64,000 bases of DNA, taken from the NCBI GenBank assembly GCA_012861695.1, contig JAAOOA010000026.1:22252001-22316000 (forward strand), given 5' to 3'. Positions 61,166 to 64,000 of the stretch are shown here, in pieces. Origin of the DNA: Trematomus loennbergii. Lineage: Eukaryota; Chordata; Actinopteri; Perciformes; Nototheniidae. Position 1 is the first letter of the stretch; each line of letters starts with the position of its first letter. The position numbers and the translations under genes are program-made. The notes under the pieces are model-generated. The model saw only the letters and a list, made by a program, of their open reading frames with translations. It was not told the DNA's origin and searched no databases.

Positions 61166-62124
61166 GCAAATAGACCATATCGCTTCAGTTGGTAAACAAA
61201 AAATGCATTTTCGGAGCAAAAGGCAAATAATAAGCATTTGATTTCAGACTATTAGGGTTTCTAATTAGTAGGCCATTGACAATTTCATGACAGACACTTC
61301 CCAACATTGTTTTTCTGACTTATCCTGCCTCATTCTGGATTCATGACGCCTCGCCAGCCATCTTATGTCCTGTTATTGACCCCTACTGGCCTAAACACTG
61401 ACTTTCTGTAAATGAGGCATTTTCTTTTTCTGAGCCACAACAGTTATATATATAGCGTTGTAACAATACTATATTACTATAACTATAATACTAATAAAAA
61501 AGCTTGCCTATTTTCTTTTGTGTGAATCTTTAAAGGCTAACTTCGGCTATGTATGCAAACTTCTTTTGAACAGGGATTTAAAGAGTGATCTGTCCATTTT
61601 TTAAGATAACATTTGAAGACAGTATGCTAAAGGAAGCCTATCTATAAAATGTTTTGAGTAGACACACTTTGTACGATATCTTTGTGATGCTTTATGGTGC
61701 ATTCATCACACAGTGCTCAATATCATTCCTCACTCGTGGTCTGGAGTGATGAGTGGTGGTGAAATGTTGTGCATTTACAGATTGTATGCACTATCTGTAA
61801 TTGACAACTAGATGGTGCTATTGTTGAGGTTTGGATTAGAGCTTTTTGTTCTTTGCCCTTTTTTAAAATCTTCATAGTTTTGGCCTTATACTCAGCCTAC
61901 CAGCAGAGAGCAGCATCTTCCTCTTAAGGAACAGCACACATATAGCCCTCAGTAACCCATTCAAACACACATGCAAGTTGAATGAATATTGGTATACAGA
62001 ATGTATTGTTTCAAAAAGCATTGTTGTTTCTATCTAAAAGACAAGAGATACTGACATGATCCCAGTGTGAACAAACTCAAAACACAGTTCATAAACTGGA
62101 TTTTTTAACTTATGGAATGTTTTT
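61166..62124. other. Gene-free stretch
   Basis: No coding or repeat structure that I can name. Confidence 0.45.
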
Positions 62125-62175
62125 CACACACACACACACACACACACCACACACACCACACACACACACACACAC
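62125..62175 (+). repeat. (CA)n microsatellite
   Basis: A short CA array with two CACC interruptions, directly abutting the inner end of inverted repeat arm B. Confidence 0.95.
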
Positions 62176-62176
62176 C

Positions 62177-62600
62177 GTGTTACCGTTTATCTCCCCATTT
62201 CAAAGCAAACTTTAACGATTGACATGAAAAGTTATTTCACCAAACCACACATATCATTTTAAGGGAAGATATTTTAAACATACTGCCGGGTGAACCCACA
62301 TGGATATTTCATAAATGTCAGAGTAATTGTGTTGCATTCATTTAGTTTAAATATATTTGATCCTTTAGCTTGGTCTAATTCAATTATTTTTGCGACCAAA
62401 TATGAAACAAAACAAAATCATAAAATAATCATGCAGAGAATGTCATGTCTCGCATTAAAAAAGACACGTCACCACAGACACAAATACACTTCTGTGAAAC
62501 CTACCCACACACCACACACCACACACCACACACACACACCACACACACACACACACACACCACACCACACACACCACACACACACACACACACACCACCA

Positions 62601-62678
<78 letters not shown>
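62177..62678 (-). repeat. Inverted repeat arm B with CA array
   Basis: The reverse complement of 56033-56437: GTGTTAC at 62177-62183 through TTTCGC-free unique sequence to GTGAAACCTACC near 62494, then a CA array (62506-62678) matching the GT array of arm A. The arms differ by scattered substitutions and small indels. Confidence 0.88.
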
Positions 62679-62680
<2 letters not shown>

Positions 62681-64000
62681 GTCTTATCACAACACACAGA
62701 CAGCATCTAAAGCGGCATATCTCACAGCCTGTCTTGAACACAACCACAGAGTGTGTTATCCATCTTTTGAACATCTGAGGTATACACAGTTACACAGCGT
62801 GTGGATGAGCACAGAACCCATAGTCATAAAGAAAGCACAGCAACTATTGATGGGCCTAACAGTAAGAATGAATGGATGGATTACAGCACCTGATCCCTTG
62901 CTTTTTTGGAATCAATGGCACAGTGGCTAAAAGTAATCAAATACTAGTTGTGCATTTTCAAAATGACATTTACAATTCCATTGCTATAGATGACCAACTT
63001 TATAATCCCTGATGTCAACAAGCATATAAGTAGAAACGGGGTGTTCTTACTTATTCTCAGTAATATTTCCAAGACAAACAAAAACAGCGGACAGAATGCA
63101 TTTAGAGAGATACAAAGAAAAAGGGACTTTCAGCAAACAGAAAGTGAACTGAGGCAGAAAGACAGAGAGATCAAGAGAGCTAGAAGAGCATCAGCTAAAC
63201 AACAGAAAAGGAAGAAATGAGTCAGAGACCAAGAGACAAAGACGCAGAGTGAGAGTCAGCTCAGCTCTGCTGTGGTTCAGCGCGTTTCCTGTCAGTGATA
63301 ATAATAGCTTTGTGTGTTCCTCTCTGCGAGAAGCGTGGGAGGAGGAGCGGCGATGTGACACGTGGGACGCTCTTACTGTCACTACAGGGGAAACAGCAAC
63401 ATCCCCTTCCACGTAATAGACACCCCGCTCAAGTTATCTTTATGCAGCTTCTTTGGAATCCACAGAATAAGTAAATTAAAGGAACAACACACTATATTAG
63501 CAAAGTAAAAGGACTGTTAGGTAGTTCAAGTGCCTCTAAGTTGCACCATACAGTAAAAGTGTATGTTCAGGCCTCTCTGAAGGCCACCACGTAGACCATG
63601 TGTGGTCACTGCAGGAGATAGGAGCTTTGCATCTATTGGCCGAAGAGGCTAGTGGTTTCACTTGTAACATGTTGGCAGTCAGGCTGGTTAGCAAGTCAAA
63701 AGTGGAACATCATGGTTATACCACAAGAGTCTCAAGAGAAACAAGTCAACCAAAGGATAAGACTGAGGTGGCAAATTTCGAAGGAAAAACAAACAACCAA
63801 CAAATTATAACACTTTTGACATCAGGTGTTGATGTCAAAACAGTGTCATGTAGTTTTAGAAAAAATATTAAGCCTCATGGAGAATCCATTGTAAAGGTTT
63901 AATTCATTTATGCCAACACTATCAATCAAATTCCTGGGAAAACCAAACAACCATATCAACCTGAAATGGTGGATCTCTGTCTGGTTCAAGGACATTGTTC
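62679..64000. other. Right edge, no supportable gene
   Basis: A purine-rich GAGA/AAAG tract lies at about 63080-63240. The 76- and 100-codon frames at 62990 and 63600 lack domains and splice context. A gene beginning beyond the edge cannot be judged. Confidence 0.45.

Overview
This is vertebrate DNA, and almost certainly from a teleost fish. It is AT-rich, intron-rich and full of (CA/GT)n arrays, fish-type hAT and TTAA-site MITEs, tRNA-derived SINEs and L2/L1 LINE remnants. Three protein genes can be supported. The central one is osteopontin (spp1) with a fish-type signal peptide, phase-0 exons and an RGD integrin site, so the window is part of the SCPP (secretory calcium-binding phosphoprotein) locus.

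Layout. (1) 62-8481, plus strand: a five-exon gene for a small single-pass mucin-like membrane protein. It has a signal peptide, six 42-bp Thr-rich repeats, one transmembrane helix and a short tail with YxxPhi and FxNPxY sorting motifs. As written, its second exon carries a one-base frameshift in a C6 run. (2) 8.5-16.5 kb: non-coding, dominated by a ~1.35-kb tandem segment (2.6 copies, each with a GT array). (3) 16.56-19.7 kb, plus strand: an acidic, Ser/Glu-rich SCPP gene with a TATA promoter, non-coding exon 1, signal-peptide exon and a large Ser-x-Glu last exon. scpp1 is the best guess. (4) 19.7-28.5 kb: intergenic, holding a 410-bp hAT MITE and a striking 2.6-kb, 19-bp minisatellite interrupted by six inverted blocks that form long palindromes. 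(5) 28.47-35.38 kb, minus strand: spp1 with eight exons (seven coding), a TATA promoter and RUNX-like sites beside a CA array. Its last exon ends in a shifted tandem repeat. (6) 35.4-64 kb: no supportable gene; microsatellites, LINE/SINE remnants, a perfect 52-bp hairpin, a 0.4-kb inverted repeat pair 5.7 kb apart and an Ac-like hAT MITE.

The two SCPP genes are convergent, with the palindromic minisatellite between their 3' ends. Both are expected to be secreted FAM20C-type phosphoproteins of mineralising tissue; only spp1 carries an integrin site. The mucin gene lies head-to-tail upstream and no functional link to the SCPP genes can be read from the sequence. All exon joins were made by eye from splice consensus and phase; transcript data were not available.
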